Shown piece by piece: positions 55,992-64,000 of a stretch of 64,000 nt of DNA. The notes under the pieces were generated by a model. The model saw only the letters and a list, made by a program, of their open reading frames with translations, searched no databases and was not told the DNA's origin. The DNA is taken from assembly GCA_021108185.1 (NCBI GenBank), contig JAIORJ010000204.1, positions 1 to 64,000 of the forward strand, given 5' to 3'. Position numbers and translations under genes: made by a program. The first letter of the stretch is position 1. Each line of letters begins with the position of its first letter. Origin of the DNA: Methanococcoides sp. Lineage in GTDB: Archaea; Halobacteriota; Methanosarcinia; Methanosarcinales; Methanosarcinaceae.

Positions 55992-56939
55992 TCATTCAGC
56001 TATTGCTCTTAGGATATCCCTCTCTGTGATTATACCACAAAGCTCTTCATTATCGATAACAGGCAGGGATCCAACACCATGTTTGAGCATGAGGCTGCTC
56101 GCTTCTCCGAGGTCTATATCAGAAGTGATCCATACTACATCCTTTGAGACCAATGAACTGATAGGAACATCCATTGCTTCATGGAAATTACCGGTGACCA
56201 AATTCTCAAATACCTCTCCGTTCCCTAAAAAGTTCATAATGGCCGATGCATTGACAACTCCTATGAGTATATCCTTCTTTACAACAGGAAGTCTTCTAAA
56301 GTTGTTCTTGACCATCACTTTAGCAGCATCTCCGATCTTCATATCAGCAGACGCCTTTTCCACCTTTTTGCTCATGTGACCGGCAACTGACATATTAGTT
56401 GGAAGTCCGCTTGCAAACGTTAAGAAGTCCTTCTCAGTGCATATTCCACAAACATGATCTGTGCTATCAACTACAGGCAAGCTTCCTATGTTGTGCTTCA
56501 GCATGAGCTCAAAGGCTTCCTTGATATTGCCAGTGCTATGAATGGACACTACGTGGGGTTGCATTATCGAACTTATATCAGCGTTGATAGCAGCCAGTAA
56601 GTTCCCTTTGTATTTATTTTCAATAAGTTGGCTCTTATCTCCCCCAAGGAAATCGATTATGTCAAAAGATGTAATGATACCTTCAATTTTGTTTGTGCCA
56701 GCGTTTGTGATAGGAATATGCCTGAACTTCCTTTCTGTCATTATCTTGATGGCATCAATGATCTTTGTTGTAGGCGGGATAGTAATAACATGCTTAGTTG
56801 CCACAGACATAATATCCCCTTCATGCTCTGATATCTTCGCATGGAAATCGAAAGCCCTCTTATCCATTGTTTCATTGGTAGCAAACTGAACAGGATCCTT
56901 TTTCATGCTACCCACAGGGCCGTTGTTTTGAAGTTTCAT
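55992..56939 (-). CDS. Four-CBS-domain protein 3
   Basis: A 315-residue protein with an unconserved N-terminal tail (about 1-40) and four CBS motifs (IMSVATKHVITIPPTTK; SIMQPHVVSIHSTGNIK; HMSKKVEKASADMKIGD; LVSKDVVWITSDIDLGE). ATG at 56937-56939 is chosen: AAGGAGGATAAA immediately precedes it, while an in-frame TTG lies upstream of that site. The second motif has GICTEKDF in place of the usual GIVTxxD. Confidence 0.9.
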   Translation of the reverse strand: MKLQNNGPVGSMKKDPVQFATNETMDKRAFDFHAKISEHEGDIMSVATKHVITIPPTTKIIDAIKIMTERKFRHIPITNAGTNKIEGIITSFDIIDFLGGDKSQLIENKYKGNLLAAINADISSIMQPHVVSIHSTGNIKEAFELMLKHNIGSLPVVDSTDHVCGICTEKDFLTFASGLPTNMSVAGHMSKKVEKASADMKIGDAAKVMVKNNFRRLPVVKKDILIGVVNASAIMNFLGNGEVFENLVTGNFHEAMDVPISSLVSKDVVWITSDIDLGEASSLMLKHGVGSLPVIDNEELCGIITERDILRAIAE

Positions 56940-57116
56940 TTTATCCTCCTTATTTTTTTCCAATAATTAAGTATTCGATAGGCTGTACGAATTTTGGAAT
57001 AAACAAAAAGCCATCCAAAAATATTGAAAGGTCTGTGGTTACAGTCCTAATTGTTTAATTTTTATTTCTTGATAGATTCGCCTCAGTTATGCTAGGTCAT
57101 AAAGCAGAACAAACAC

Positions 57117-57893
57117 TCATAAAGAAGCACGCAGTATATCGGTCCGGGCCACTATTCCTGTTACTTTCCCATCATCAACAACCGTCAGTCTTCCGATATC
57201 ATAATGGAGCATCTTTTCAATACACTCTTTTACACTGGTGTCAGAAGCCACTGTATAGGCAGGAGTTGACATTATCTGTTCAACTGGCGGAACATCTTTG
57301 GATTGTGTTTGATTTTTCTCACTAATGGCTGGCCTGACAAATCCGGATTTTATGATATCCCTTATAGTTACCATGCCCTGAAGTTCATGAGCATTGGTGA
57401 CCACAGGTAGACCGGAACAATTCGATGTAAGTAGGATCGGCCAGATTTTTGTAAGAATATCCTGTGGGTTACAGCTAATGACATCAGTTGTCATGACATC
57501 AGCTGCAACTTTGGTATTTACTTTATGAGATCCGATATTCGCAAGAATATCTGAATTGCTTACCATTCCGACTATCTCTTTATCAGTTTCAGAGGCCACT
57601 ACTGGACAGAGCCCGACACCTGATGCAATAATAAGTCTTGCAGCATCCATGATGTCTGTTTCTTGTGTTATAAGCGGACAATCATTCACGAATCCCTCAA
57701 TGGTTACATTGGAACGTGTGGATGTGATGTTGAGAATATCCTTATCTTTAAGAATACCAACCATCTTTCCGTTGGCATTGGTTACAGCAAGACCTCTAAG
57801 AAAATGGTCTCTAATTAACTGCCGTGCATATGTCATGTTGTCGTGCTCTTTCACACTAACAGCATCCTTGGACATAATCTCGTTGACTTTCAT
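57117..57893 (-). CDS. Four-CBS-domain protein 4
   Basis: The 258 residues begin MKVNEIMSKDAVSVKEHD and carry four CBS motifs (DCPLITQETDIMD; DVMTTDVISCNPQDILT; QIMSTPAYTVASDTSVKE, with the closing GIVARTDILRASL). ATG at 57891-57893 follows GGGGG; an in-frame TTG ten codons earlier has no ribosome site. The gap to CBS protein 3 is 177 bases, the largest in the cluster, and could hold a second promoter. Confidence 0.9.
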   Translation of the reverse strand: MKVNEIMSKDAVSVKEHDNMTYARQLIRDHFLRGLAVTNANGKMVGILKDKDILNITSTRSNVTIEGFVNDCPLITQETDIMDAARLIIASGVGLCPVVASETDKEIVGMVSNSDILANIGSHKVNTKVAADVMTTDVISCNPQDILTKIWPILLTSNCSGLPVVTNAHELQGMVTIRDIIKSGFVRPAISEKNQTQSKDVPPVEQIMSTPAYTVASDTSVKECIEKMLHYDIGRLTVVDDGKVTGIVARTDILRASL

Positions 57894-57944
57894 ATAAAAC
57901 CCCCGTTCATATGAATCAGACAAAGAAGCTTCATCTTCATCTGC

Positions 57945-58544
57945 TTATTCTTCTTCTTCTCTACAATCTTCGCATAGTATAAGACCGTTAAATTGATTTA
58001 GATCATCCACATGTGATCCGCACCTTTGACATACCCCCCTTTCAATGTCAATAGTTTCAACGACATCCTGCTCTCTATTTATCTCTATAAGGTCTTCCAG
58101 AATTGTATTCAGACCCGGAGCTACTGCAAGGATGTCCCTGTCGGTAACAAGTCCTACGATCGCCTTCCCATCGGTGACCGCAAGCCTTCGAATATGGAAT
58201 TTCACCATCATTTCAGATGCTTTAATGGCACCAGTGTTTGGTTTCACTGTTAGAATAGGTGATGACATTATTTCTTCAGCATTTACGGTGTGGGGCATGG
58301 CATCTTTTACCATTACCTTACATACCATATCTCTTTCAGTTATAATGCCTGTAGCTTCACCATATTTTGTGATGATGACGCTATCAATATTCTGTTCATC
58401 CATAGCCTTGGCTACTTCAAGAGCTGTGCTTGTCACGTCAAGGATAAAGACATCCTTAGTCATTATCTCATGAACGGTAACATCTTTCAGGGTCTCTTTG
58501 ATAGACCCGTCCGCCTCAATGTCCCCTTTGGTCACCAGGACCAT
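57945..58544 (-). CDS. Two-CBS-domain protein with C-terminal zinc ribbon (CBS protein 5)
   Basis: The 199 residues have two CBS motifs (HEIMTKDVFILDVTSTALE and EIMSSPILTVKPNTGAI, ending VGLVTDRDILAVAPG) and then a rubredoxin-like zinc ribbon (VCQRCGSHVDDLNQFNGLILCEDC). CBS plus zinc ribbon proteins are known in archaea. ATG at 58542-58544 is chosen, preceded by AGGAGGGTGAT, one of the strongest ribosome sites here. It is the first gene of the cluster, behind TATA 58612 and a palindromic operator. Confidence 0.92.
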   Translation of the reverse strand: MVLVTKGDIEADGSIKETLKDVTVHEIMTKDVFILDVTSTALEVAKAMDEQNIDSVIITKYGEATGIITERDMVCKVMVKDAMPHTVNAEEIMSSPILTVKPNTGAIKASEMMVKFHIRRLAVTDGKAIVGLVTDRDILAVAPGLNTILEDLIEINREQDVVETIDIERGVCQRCGSHVDDLNQFNGLILCEDCREEEE

Positions 58545-58566
58545 AAATATCACCCTCCTATGCTAC

Positions 58567-58590
58567 TAATTGAATTCCCACATTCAATTA
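58567..58590. promoter_or_regulatory. Palindromic operator of the CBS cluster
   Basis: A perfect nine-base inverted repeat, TAATTGAAT and ATTCAATTA, separated by TCCCAC. It sits about 22-45 bases downstream of the TATA box and 23 bases before the first CBS gene's ATG, covering the expected transcription start. It would suit a dimeric repressor. Confidence 0.6.
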
Positions 58591-58610
58591 CATAAAAGTT
58601 CTACTTTATA

Positions 58611-58620
58611 GCATATATAG
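58611..58620 (-). promoter_or_regulatory. TATA box of the CBS cluster
   Basis: The minus strand reads CTATATATGC, between the rpa stop and the palindrome, correctly placed for the CBS operon. Confidence 0.55.
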
Positions 58621-58630
58621 GTGTTCATTT

Positions 58631-59752
58631 TTACTTGATTGTTATTCTTGTACGGTTTCCTGCGCTTAGTTCTATATCCTCGTATCCGGACTTTGAGTAT
58701 GCATCAATTATTTCGATGGGTGTCTCAATGTCCAGTTCATCTACAAGAAGGGCATGATCTCCCCACAGGGCAACTCGAATACGGCCGGTATCATCAGATA
58801 CATAGATGTTTGAGACCATGTTGCTGGTTCCGTCATCCTTCTCGAACTCCCTCAGTTCTCCAAGACCGGAAACAAATCCTTTTATTGAATAGGATTCGCC
58901 GGGTATGATGTCAGCGATAGGTGTAAAGCTCTCTTTGTACTCTACATTTGCTTCGGTCTTTCTAAGAACACCATGGTTTCCGATTTGTACCTCAACCTGC
59001 TGGCTGAAATTATTTGTTCTTGCATATCCGTTGATTATCTCAACAGCATCATCAAGGTTCAGGGAAGTGGTGGAATCTACTTTTTCGTCCCACAGTGTCA
59101 CGCGTATCTTTCCGGTTTCGTCACCTATCAGTATGTTCATGACGCGCCCAGGGTTACCATCCTTTTTCTGGAAGTTCCTGACATCAGAGATATCCAGAAG
59201 TTTTCCTGAAATATTGATGTCGGACATACCGTCCTTTATATCAGCTATCTTCTGTGACTGCATGCTGACCTCTACTTTCTGGTCGGTCTGACGCATTAGG
59301 CCGTATTTGCCGATGTTTATCTCTGTTCCGGAATAGCCATCCTTTGCGTAACCTGTGATCTCCAGGGCATCTCCAACCTCGATGCTTCCGTCCTTAATGA
59401 TATCCGCACGGTCATCCCAGAGAGTGAGCTTTATGGAACCTGTTTCGTCTGCGACCTTAACAGTTCCCACTCTGCCAATGGTACCATCGTTGCGATTGAA
59501 TTCGCGTACATCAAGAATGGAAGTGACCTTTGCTACAAAGCTCACATTGCCTATATCAGCAGTTATATCTTTTATTTTGATGATATCTTTTACAGTATCT
59601 GTGACCCCAAGATCATGAGCAACAAGCATTGCTGCTGTCTTCATATCACAAAGACCGCTCATTTGGTCTACTTTTTCATCGACCCTCTTTCTAAAATCGT
59701 CTTCGCTGATAATGCCTCCAAGCTTATTGTAGATCTCAGTTATCTCGTCCAT
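58631..59752 (-). CDS. rpa: Replication protein A-like ssDNA-binding protein, three OB folds
   Basis: The 373-residue protein has an N-terminal helical part (about 1-60) and three similar OB folds, each with a line like DVREFNRNDGTIGRVGTVKVADETGSIKLTLWDD. The second has DVRNFQKKDGNPGRVMNILIGDETG and the third ELREFEKDDGTSNMVSNIYVSDDTG. It coats single-stranded DNA in replication and repair. There is no C-terminal zinc finger. ATG at 59750-59752 has AGGTG; the GTG three codons upstream overlaps that site. The promoter and leader lie in 59753-60007. Confidence 0.92.
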   Translation of the reverse strand: MDEITEIYNKLGGIISEDDFRKRVDEKVDQMSGLCDMKTAAMLVAHDLGVTDTVKDIIKIKDITADIGNVSFVAKVTSILDVREFNRNDGTIGRVGTVKVADETGSIKLTLWDDRADIIKDGSIEVGDALEITGYAKDGYSGTEINIGKYGLMRQTDQKVEVSMQSQKIADIKDGMSDINISGKLLDISDVRNFQKKDGNPGRVMNILIGDETGKIRVTLWDEKVDSTTSLNLDDAVEIINGYARTNNFSQQVEVQIGNHGVLRKTEANVEYKESFTPIADIIPGESYSIKGFVSGLGELREFEKDDGTSNMVSNIYVSDDTGRIRVALWGDHALLVDELDIETPIEIIDAYSKSGYEDIELSAGNRTRITIK

Positions 59753-60007
59753 TGATGACACCTGTAAATAGTATTAAAACGGGTCCATAAGAATTATCCA
59801 AAACTTATAGGAAAAAGATAGGCTGTTTCCTTGTTTTGTAATAGCATAGGCCTCGGGTAAGTTTAGTTCGATATGATATAACCCTAACGAAAGGTAGGTC
59901 ATACATTATCTTGCAGAAATCCGTTCTTATTTTCTATTATCCGCTTTCTGATACGTGGATGTAGATAAAGATATATTAAGTATAAAATGCATTTGCATTT
60001 AGATAGC

Positions 60008-60637
60008 ATGATTCGCAAGTGTAATGAGCATGGATACTTCAGGGGCGAGTTTTGTCCGGACTGTGGTGAGAGCGGAAGGTATGTACTGGACGATGAACGC
60101 GAAGAGCGTCTCGGAAGGTTCATCTCAGGCGCATTGAGGCACTTTCCCGATGATGTTGGACTCACTATGGACGAACAGGGCTGGGTCAATATGGACCTGC
60201 TCTGTGACATAATGGACCGCCGCTACAAATGGGCGACAAGGGAACGGCTTATTTCTCTGATTGAATCCGATCTGAAAACTAGGTATGAGATAAAGGGTTC
60301 CAAGATAAGGGCAAGATACGGTCATTCCGTTAATGTGGAATTGGACTATCTTGAAACTGAGCTTCCATATCTTTACTATGGTGTCAGTCAGGAAGAGGTT
60401 GACATGCTTCTTGATGCTGGTATTGCTCCCATGAGACAACGCTATGTACATCTTAGTACAAGTTATGGGAAAGCGATAGAATCAGCTTCGGTCCATACTG
60501 AGAATCCGGTAGTGCTTGAGGTCGATGTGGATGAGGCACAAGATGATGGATTGCATTTTATGTTGGTCAATGATGATATTGTGCTAACAGATGGTGTTCC
60601 ACCGGAATATCTTAGCGTCGTGGAAACTGAGGAATAA
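60008..60637 (+). CDS. kptA: RNA 2'-phosphotransferase KptA with N-terminal zinc ribbon
   Basis: The 209-residue protein begins with a zinc ribbon (IRKCNEHGYFRGEFCPDCGESGRYV). KptA/Tpt1 follows: RLGRFISGALRHFPDDVGLTMDEQGW, IRARYGHSVNV (Arg and His of the active site) and LYYGVSQEEVDMLL, where LYHGT is usual. It removes an internal 2'-phosphate using NAD+. In archaea its substrate is unclear, because archaeal tRNA splicing does not leave a 2'-phosphate. ATG 60008 is preferred because the TATA-like AGATATATTAAG at about 59967 would start transcription near 59995. It is convergent with rtcA. Confidence 0.9.
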   Translation: MIRKCNEHGYFRGEFCPDCGESGRYVLDDEREERLGRFISGALRHFPDDVGLTMDEQGWVNMDLLCDIMDRRYKWATRERLISLIESDLKTRYEIKGSKIRARYGHSVNVELDYLETELPYLYYGVSQEEVDMLLDAGIAPMRQRYVHLSTSYGKAIESASVHTENPVVLEVDVDEAQDDGLHFMLVNDDIVLTDGVPPEYLSVVETEE

Positions 60638-60649
60638 GCTTTTTGAAGC

Positions 60650-61645
60650 TTATTGAATTGAAATTTCCACTATACCTTTTCTTTTTTCGGTTTTGAACTT
60701 TATATCAAGGAATTTTTCTGTGACCCAGATGTTGGTCCTTGTATGGGGTGATATTTCTTTTACAGTAAAAGAACCACCTTCAGCAAGTCCGAGATAGGGG
60801 ATAAGCTGGTCTGCAAGATGAATGTCAACGGAAGAAGGGGTTAAAAGTTCATCCAGAAGGGATGTAGCAGCATCACCGCCTACCTTTTCTGCTGTTATTC
60901 CTCTTTTACCAGGCACAAAAGAGCCTTTCATTCCACAATATAAGGTTATTCCACTACCTGTGGATTGAAAGTCAGTACGGCATGTTTCTATTGAACATTC
61001 ATAGCCGGCATCTTCAAGAACAGCCTTTGCTTTGTCGGCCTGCCTCTGTGCAACATGGTCAGGCAGATTGGAGCAATGCGATATTCCACGAATGATCCCT
61101 CTTTCTTCTGAAAGCTCATGAGGCACTAAATGTGAAGGCTCGATCATTGCCTTAGCACTACCTCCACCACGCGGGTAGTATCCTCTTTTTAAAATATCGA
61201 TGTTGCATCGGTAGCCCATTTTCGAGAGGGCATTGAGTGTGACATTATTAAGATAATCGATACTTGGTGACCATGAAACATCAGTTCCCCCTTTTATGTC
61301 AAGTTTGACCTTAGTGTCAGAATAAGCAGCAATGGGCATTATGCATTGTAATAGTAAAGCTATACTTCCCGCAGTGCCGATATCAATGGTATAGTTACCC
61401 CCCCTTATTTCCTGTGGAAAGAATGCAATATCCGTAGAGCCGATCTTAACTCCTTCTACTTTTGCATCACACAATAAGGCCGCTGTTCCTATTGCTTTTA
61501 CATGTTGGGCTGAGAGTCCGGGGTTTGGCCGGTCTTTACGTATATTCTTTATGAATGTTGCTTTTCCCGTAACAGCAGAAAGTGCTATGGCATTTCTGAC
61601 TATCTGTCCGCCACCTTCTCCATAGGAACCATCGATATCGATCAT
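60650..61645 (-). CDS. rtcA: RNA 3'-terminal phosphate cyclase
   Basis: A 331-residue protein with DGSYGEGGGQIVRNAIALS (N-terminal GEGGGQ), RPNPGLSAQHV and RGYYPRGGGSAKAM. It converts RNA 3'-phosphate to a 2',3'-cyclic phosphate using ATP. The catalytic histidine would be in LADQLIPYLGLAEG...HTRTNIW. It shares four bases with the flavoprotein gene upstream (ATGA at 61642-61645), so it is translationally coupled to it, and it ends next to kptA. Confidence 0.95.
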   Translation of the reverse strand: MIDIDGSYGEGGGQIVRNAIALSAVTGKATFIKNIRKDRPNPGLSAQHVKAIGTAALLCDAKVEGVKIGSTDIAFFPQEIRGGNYTIDIGTAGSIALLLQCIMPIAAYSDTKVKLDIKGGTDVSWSPSIDYLNNVTLNALSKMGYRCNIDILKRGYYPRGGGSAKAMIEPSHLVPHELSEERGIIRGISHCSNLPDHVAQRQADKAKAVLEDAGYECSIETCRTDFQSTGSGITLYCGMKGSFVPGKRGITAEKVGGDAATSLLDELLTPSSVDIHLADQLIPYLGLAEGGSFTVKEISPHTRTNIWVTEKFLDIKFKTEKRKGIVEISIQ

Positions 61646-63003
61646 GTTCTTGCCTTTATTTTCCTGAAAGCGTCTTTAACTGCATACATAAGGGGATCCA
61701 CAACAGTAGATACCGGCGGTGCGTAACAGGTTTCAATTGAAAGCATTTCTTCAATTGTTGTCTTCTTCTTTATCATGAAAGCAAGACTGTCAATTCTTTC
61801 TTTTACACCGCTTTTTCCGATTATCTGTGCACCTGTAAGTCGATCATCACTGAAAATAAGCTTGATGTGGATATCACTGCTGCCTGGGTAGTAAGATGCT
61901 TTTGTCGTTCCTGTAGCGTAACCTGTGATTATGTCGATGTCTTCTGACCTTGCTCTTTTACTTGTAAGACCCACCGAGCCTATTAGGAGATCACCTGCAA
62001 CGTAGATACTGGGACCCAGAAGAGGTTTGAGTACGGTATCTTTCCCACAGATGTTGTTAGCCATTATCGTAGCCATATATCTTGCAGCAGGGGCGAGTTG
62101 GACAAGTGTTCTTTTGTTGGTGATAAAGTCTGTGATCTCACAACAATCTCCGCCTGCAAATATGTCGGTTGAAAAACCGCCGTCCACAAATGCCTGAAGG
62201 TGTTCGTTCACGATAATGCCTCCAAGTTCTCCTGTGGAAATACCTGCATTTTCTGCAAGCTCGACATCAGGTAATATTCCTGTGCTTATTATAACGATAT
62301 CCGCTGGTATTCGTTCTCCTGAAATTAGAACGTTCTCCACCCTTTCTTTCCCTTCGATGCTATCCGGTATATTGCCTGTAATGAGAGTTACACCGACAGA
62401 CTTGAGGTATTCTGAAACTATCTCTGCCATATCAGGATCTATCAGACGTGAGAGAATTGCAGGACCGCGGTTGATCAGTGTTGTGTCTATCCCTCTTTTT
62501 GCTATGCCGGCTGCGGTCTCAACACCTATTGCACCGGCACCGATGATGACCATGGTCTCAGCGGAAAGAAGTGCATTTTCTATTTTCATGCCGTCAGCAA
62601 GTGTTTGCAGGGTGAATACGCCATCCATTCCGATATATTTCTGTAAGGGCTGAGGTATCCGCTGTTTTCCACCGGTAGCGATGACAAGCTTATCGAACAA
62701 GATATCACAGTTCTCAAGCTCTATCGTTCTATTGGGAATATCTATTGACAGGGCCTCGGTTTCAAGTTCTATGTCTATCCCCATCTTATCAAAGAAGTCA
62801 GGAGTTTTGACAATAAGGGAATCAAAATCATTTACTTTGCCTGACAGTTTGAAAGGTATCCCACATTCACTGTATGATATGTGAGCATCCTTTGAAATGA
62901 CTATGATGGAAAGGCCCCTGCACCGCTTTACATGTGTAGCAGTAGTAAGCCCGGCAGCACCTCCGCCGATGATGGCAAGGTCATATTTTCTAATATCTTT
63001 CAT
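61642..63003 (-). CDS. Pyridine nucleotide-disulfide oxidoreductase (NADH oxidase/CoA-disulfide reductase-like)
   Basis: The 453-residue flavoprotein has an FAD motif DLAIIGGGAAGLTTATHV, the single redox cysteine in HISYSECGIPFKLSG (SxxxCGIP as in CoA-disulfide reductase and Nox), NAD motif VIIGAGAIGVETAAGIAKRG, STGILPDVELAENAGI, FAGGDCCEI and a C-terminal dimerisation domain. It probably uses NAD(P)H to reduce a low-molecular thiol-disulfide, oxygen or polysulfide; which one is not decidable here. The C-terminal rhodanese domain of some relatives is absent. Confidence 0.92.
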   Translation of the reverse strand: MKDIRKYDLAIIGGGAAGLTTATHVKRCRGLSIIVISKDAHISYSECGIPFKLSGKVNDFDSLIVKTPDFFDKMGIDIELETEALSIDIPNRTIELENCDILFDKLVIATGGKQRIPQPLQKYIGMDGVFTLQTLADGMKIENALLSAETMVIIGAGAIGVETAAGIAKRGIDTTLINRGPAILSRLIDPDMAEIVSEYLKSVGVTLITGNIPDSIEGKERVENVLISGERIPADIVIISTGILPDVELAENAGISTGELGGIIVNEHLQAFVDGGFSTDIFAGGDCCEITDFITNKRTLVQLAPAARYMATIMANNICGKDTVLKPLLGPSIYVAGDLLIGSVGLTSKRARSEDIDIITGYATGTTKASYYPGSSDIHIKLIFSDDRLTGAQIIGKSGVKERIDSLAFMIKKKTTIEEMLSIETCYAPPVSTVVDPLMYAVKDAFRKIKART

Positions 63004-64000
63004 AAAGATAATCTCAGATGCATGTTATTAGGGTTTTGGCATTTGATGAGAACCGTATATGATGAAGAACCGAGGATAGAACAGTAAGATAATTGACGAG
63101 CGAGTTTGGGGAGTGGGGGGTTATTGTAGTAAAAAATAATGTGTCCCGCTCGTCAGCGTCCCTATTATGTTATTATATTTAAACATGTTGATTTATTACG
63201 ATATTTTGGCTCTACATCAGACAAATTTAAACACGGTTATCGTGTTTGATTTTAGTGAATATACTGTGTTTATGGTGTGATCTTTATATTTTAAAGAGGA
63301 TGCTGTGATGTATTTAATTACATCTAATTTATAATACCATACTGATCCTTCAAATGGTTTTTCGAACACATTTTTGAAATCGTGGTGCAGAGGTATTTCA
63401 GAAATATCCAAAACCACAAAGTTATTAAAGTGTAAGGACTAATTAACCTATTGTGATTGGAATACTATCACACTAAAACTTAATTAATTTATCAAATATT
63501 CCATTGGGTGATTTATCCAATGGAAATAAACAGATTATCAAAATAAAATCTGGATCATTGTGGTTGCGCCATCACTTTATGCGCACCATTATCACATATT
63601 ACAAGCAGAAGGAGCAGTCGAGAGAGTCAGGCTTATTCATATTATAGGAATTGGACAAACGGCACTTTATAATTTGTGTCAATTGTCTATAGCTATTCAA
63701 AGGTTCGATATCAGCATACAGAATTATTCGCATTAACAGATGACACATCCATGTGCAATTGATGCACGAGGGGATTTTGGGATGTCTTATATATATGTGG
63801 ATTATCTGGAGAGTTGATGCCTTACTTGGTAGTTCAAACTATGGGGAATTTGTTTGAATTGATGGTCAATAGACAATATCTGACATAGTACATGCAGCCG
63901 AAAGGTCTTCTTTCTTCTACTCTTGAGAGCCTATTTTGTAGTATGCATATTTGGTCCTATTTTGTTAGTCTGTTTAAACGTAGATCCTGCCTAATATGGC
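63004..64000. other. Gene-poor terminal kilobase with two inverted repeats
   Basis: No gene I can support. TGACGAGCG (63094-63102) pairs with CGCTCGTCA (63147-63155), enclosing a G-rich stretch. TTCCATTGG (63499-63507) pairs with CCAATGGAA (63517-63525), a compact hairpin. TTATATATAT at about 63787-63797 is TATA-like and precedes a short frame from 63817 that has a TAG and runs on to the window edge. A frame from about 63557 (VVAPSLYAHHYHILQ) has no recognised match and may be a remnant. Confidence 0.4.
63499..63525. repeat. Nine-base-pair perfect hairpin
   Basis: Arms TTCCATTGG and CCAATGGAA around GTGATTTAT. No adjoining gene explains it. Confidence 0.6.

Noticed and set aside
63817-64000. 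A frame from ATG 63817 with an in-frame TAG that stays open to the window edge
   Set aside because: The part before TAG is only 23 codons and nothing matches a known protein. Chance openness cannot be excluded without more downstream sequence.

Overview
The window reads as chromosomal DNA of a methylotrophic methanogen of the Methanosarcinaceae, most like Methanococcoides. Evidence: Ftr (C1 pathway) and an MfnA-type decarboxylase (methanofuran synthesis), archaeal replication and translation genes (Orc1/Cdc6, PolD small subunit, RPA, aRF1), TATA-box promoters with GGTGAT/GGAGG ribosome binding sites, bacterial-type MutS/MutL, and an in-frame UAG inside an otherwise full-length RNA ligase gene, as expected of an organism that decodes UAG as pyrrolysine. 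The genus is an inference.

Layout. 1-2261: 5' end of a P-type cation ATPase gene, then an FMN-binding (pyridoxamine oxidase-like) gene cut in two by a 1.3-kb IS605/IS1341-type element carrying tnpB. 2321-5337: a triple-PAS protein and a CBS protein/antiporter pair. 5484-10456: cobalt uptake (cbiMNQO) and cobalamin synthesis (cbiD, cbiE), downstream of mutS-mutL (10496-14972). 15073-22490: a small membrane protein, a histidine kinase, a 1410-residue alpha-2-macroglobulin-like lipoprotein with a thioester motif, and an iron-sulfur flavoprotein. 22614-25126: two small proteins and an ABC-2 exporter whose ATPase gene seems to start at AUU. 25460-32200: membrane proteins with helical repeats, tRNA-Pro(GGG), ribK-ribB with a tandem palindromic operator, a voltage-gated K+ channel, a small lipoprotein, and a segmental duplication. 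32456-38030: ftr, a transglutaminase-like protein, TraB and site-2 protease, mfnA.

38031-39070 is a gene-free AT-rich interval with inverted origin recognition boxes next to orc1/cdc6: the likely replication origin. 39071-46912 holds information-processing genes (orc1, signal peptidase, PolD DP1, TYW1, aRF1, ArgRS). 46967-51946 has small proteins, a CobW GTPase divergent from a MetE-like methyltransferase, and a KaiC-like ATPase. 51995-58544 carries an odd EF-Tu-like GTPase, the UAG-containing RNA ligase, and five consecutive CBS-domain genes with 18 CBS motifs behind one promoter with a palindromic operator. 58631-63003 has RPA, KptA, RtcA and a disulfide oxidoreductase-like flavoprotein. 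The last kilobase shows no convincing gene.

The main candidates for new biology are the UAG-containing RNA ligase beside the CBS cluster, the AUU-initiated ABC ATPase, the riboflavin operator, the archaeal thioester macroglobulin, and the TnpB insertion that preserves both halves of its target gene.
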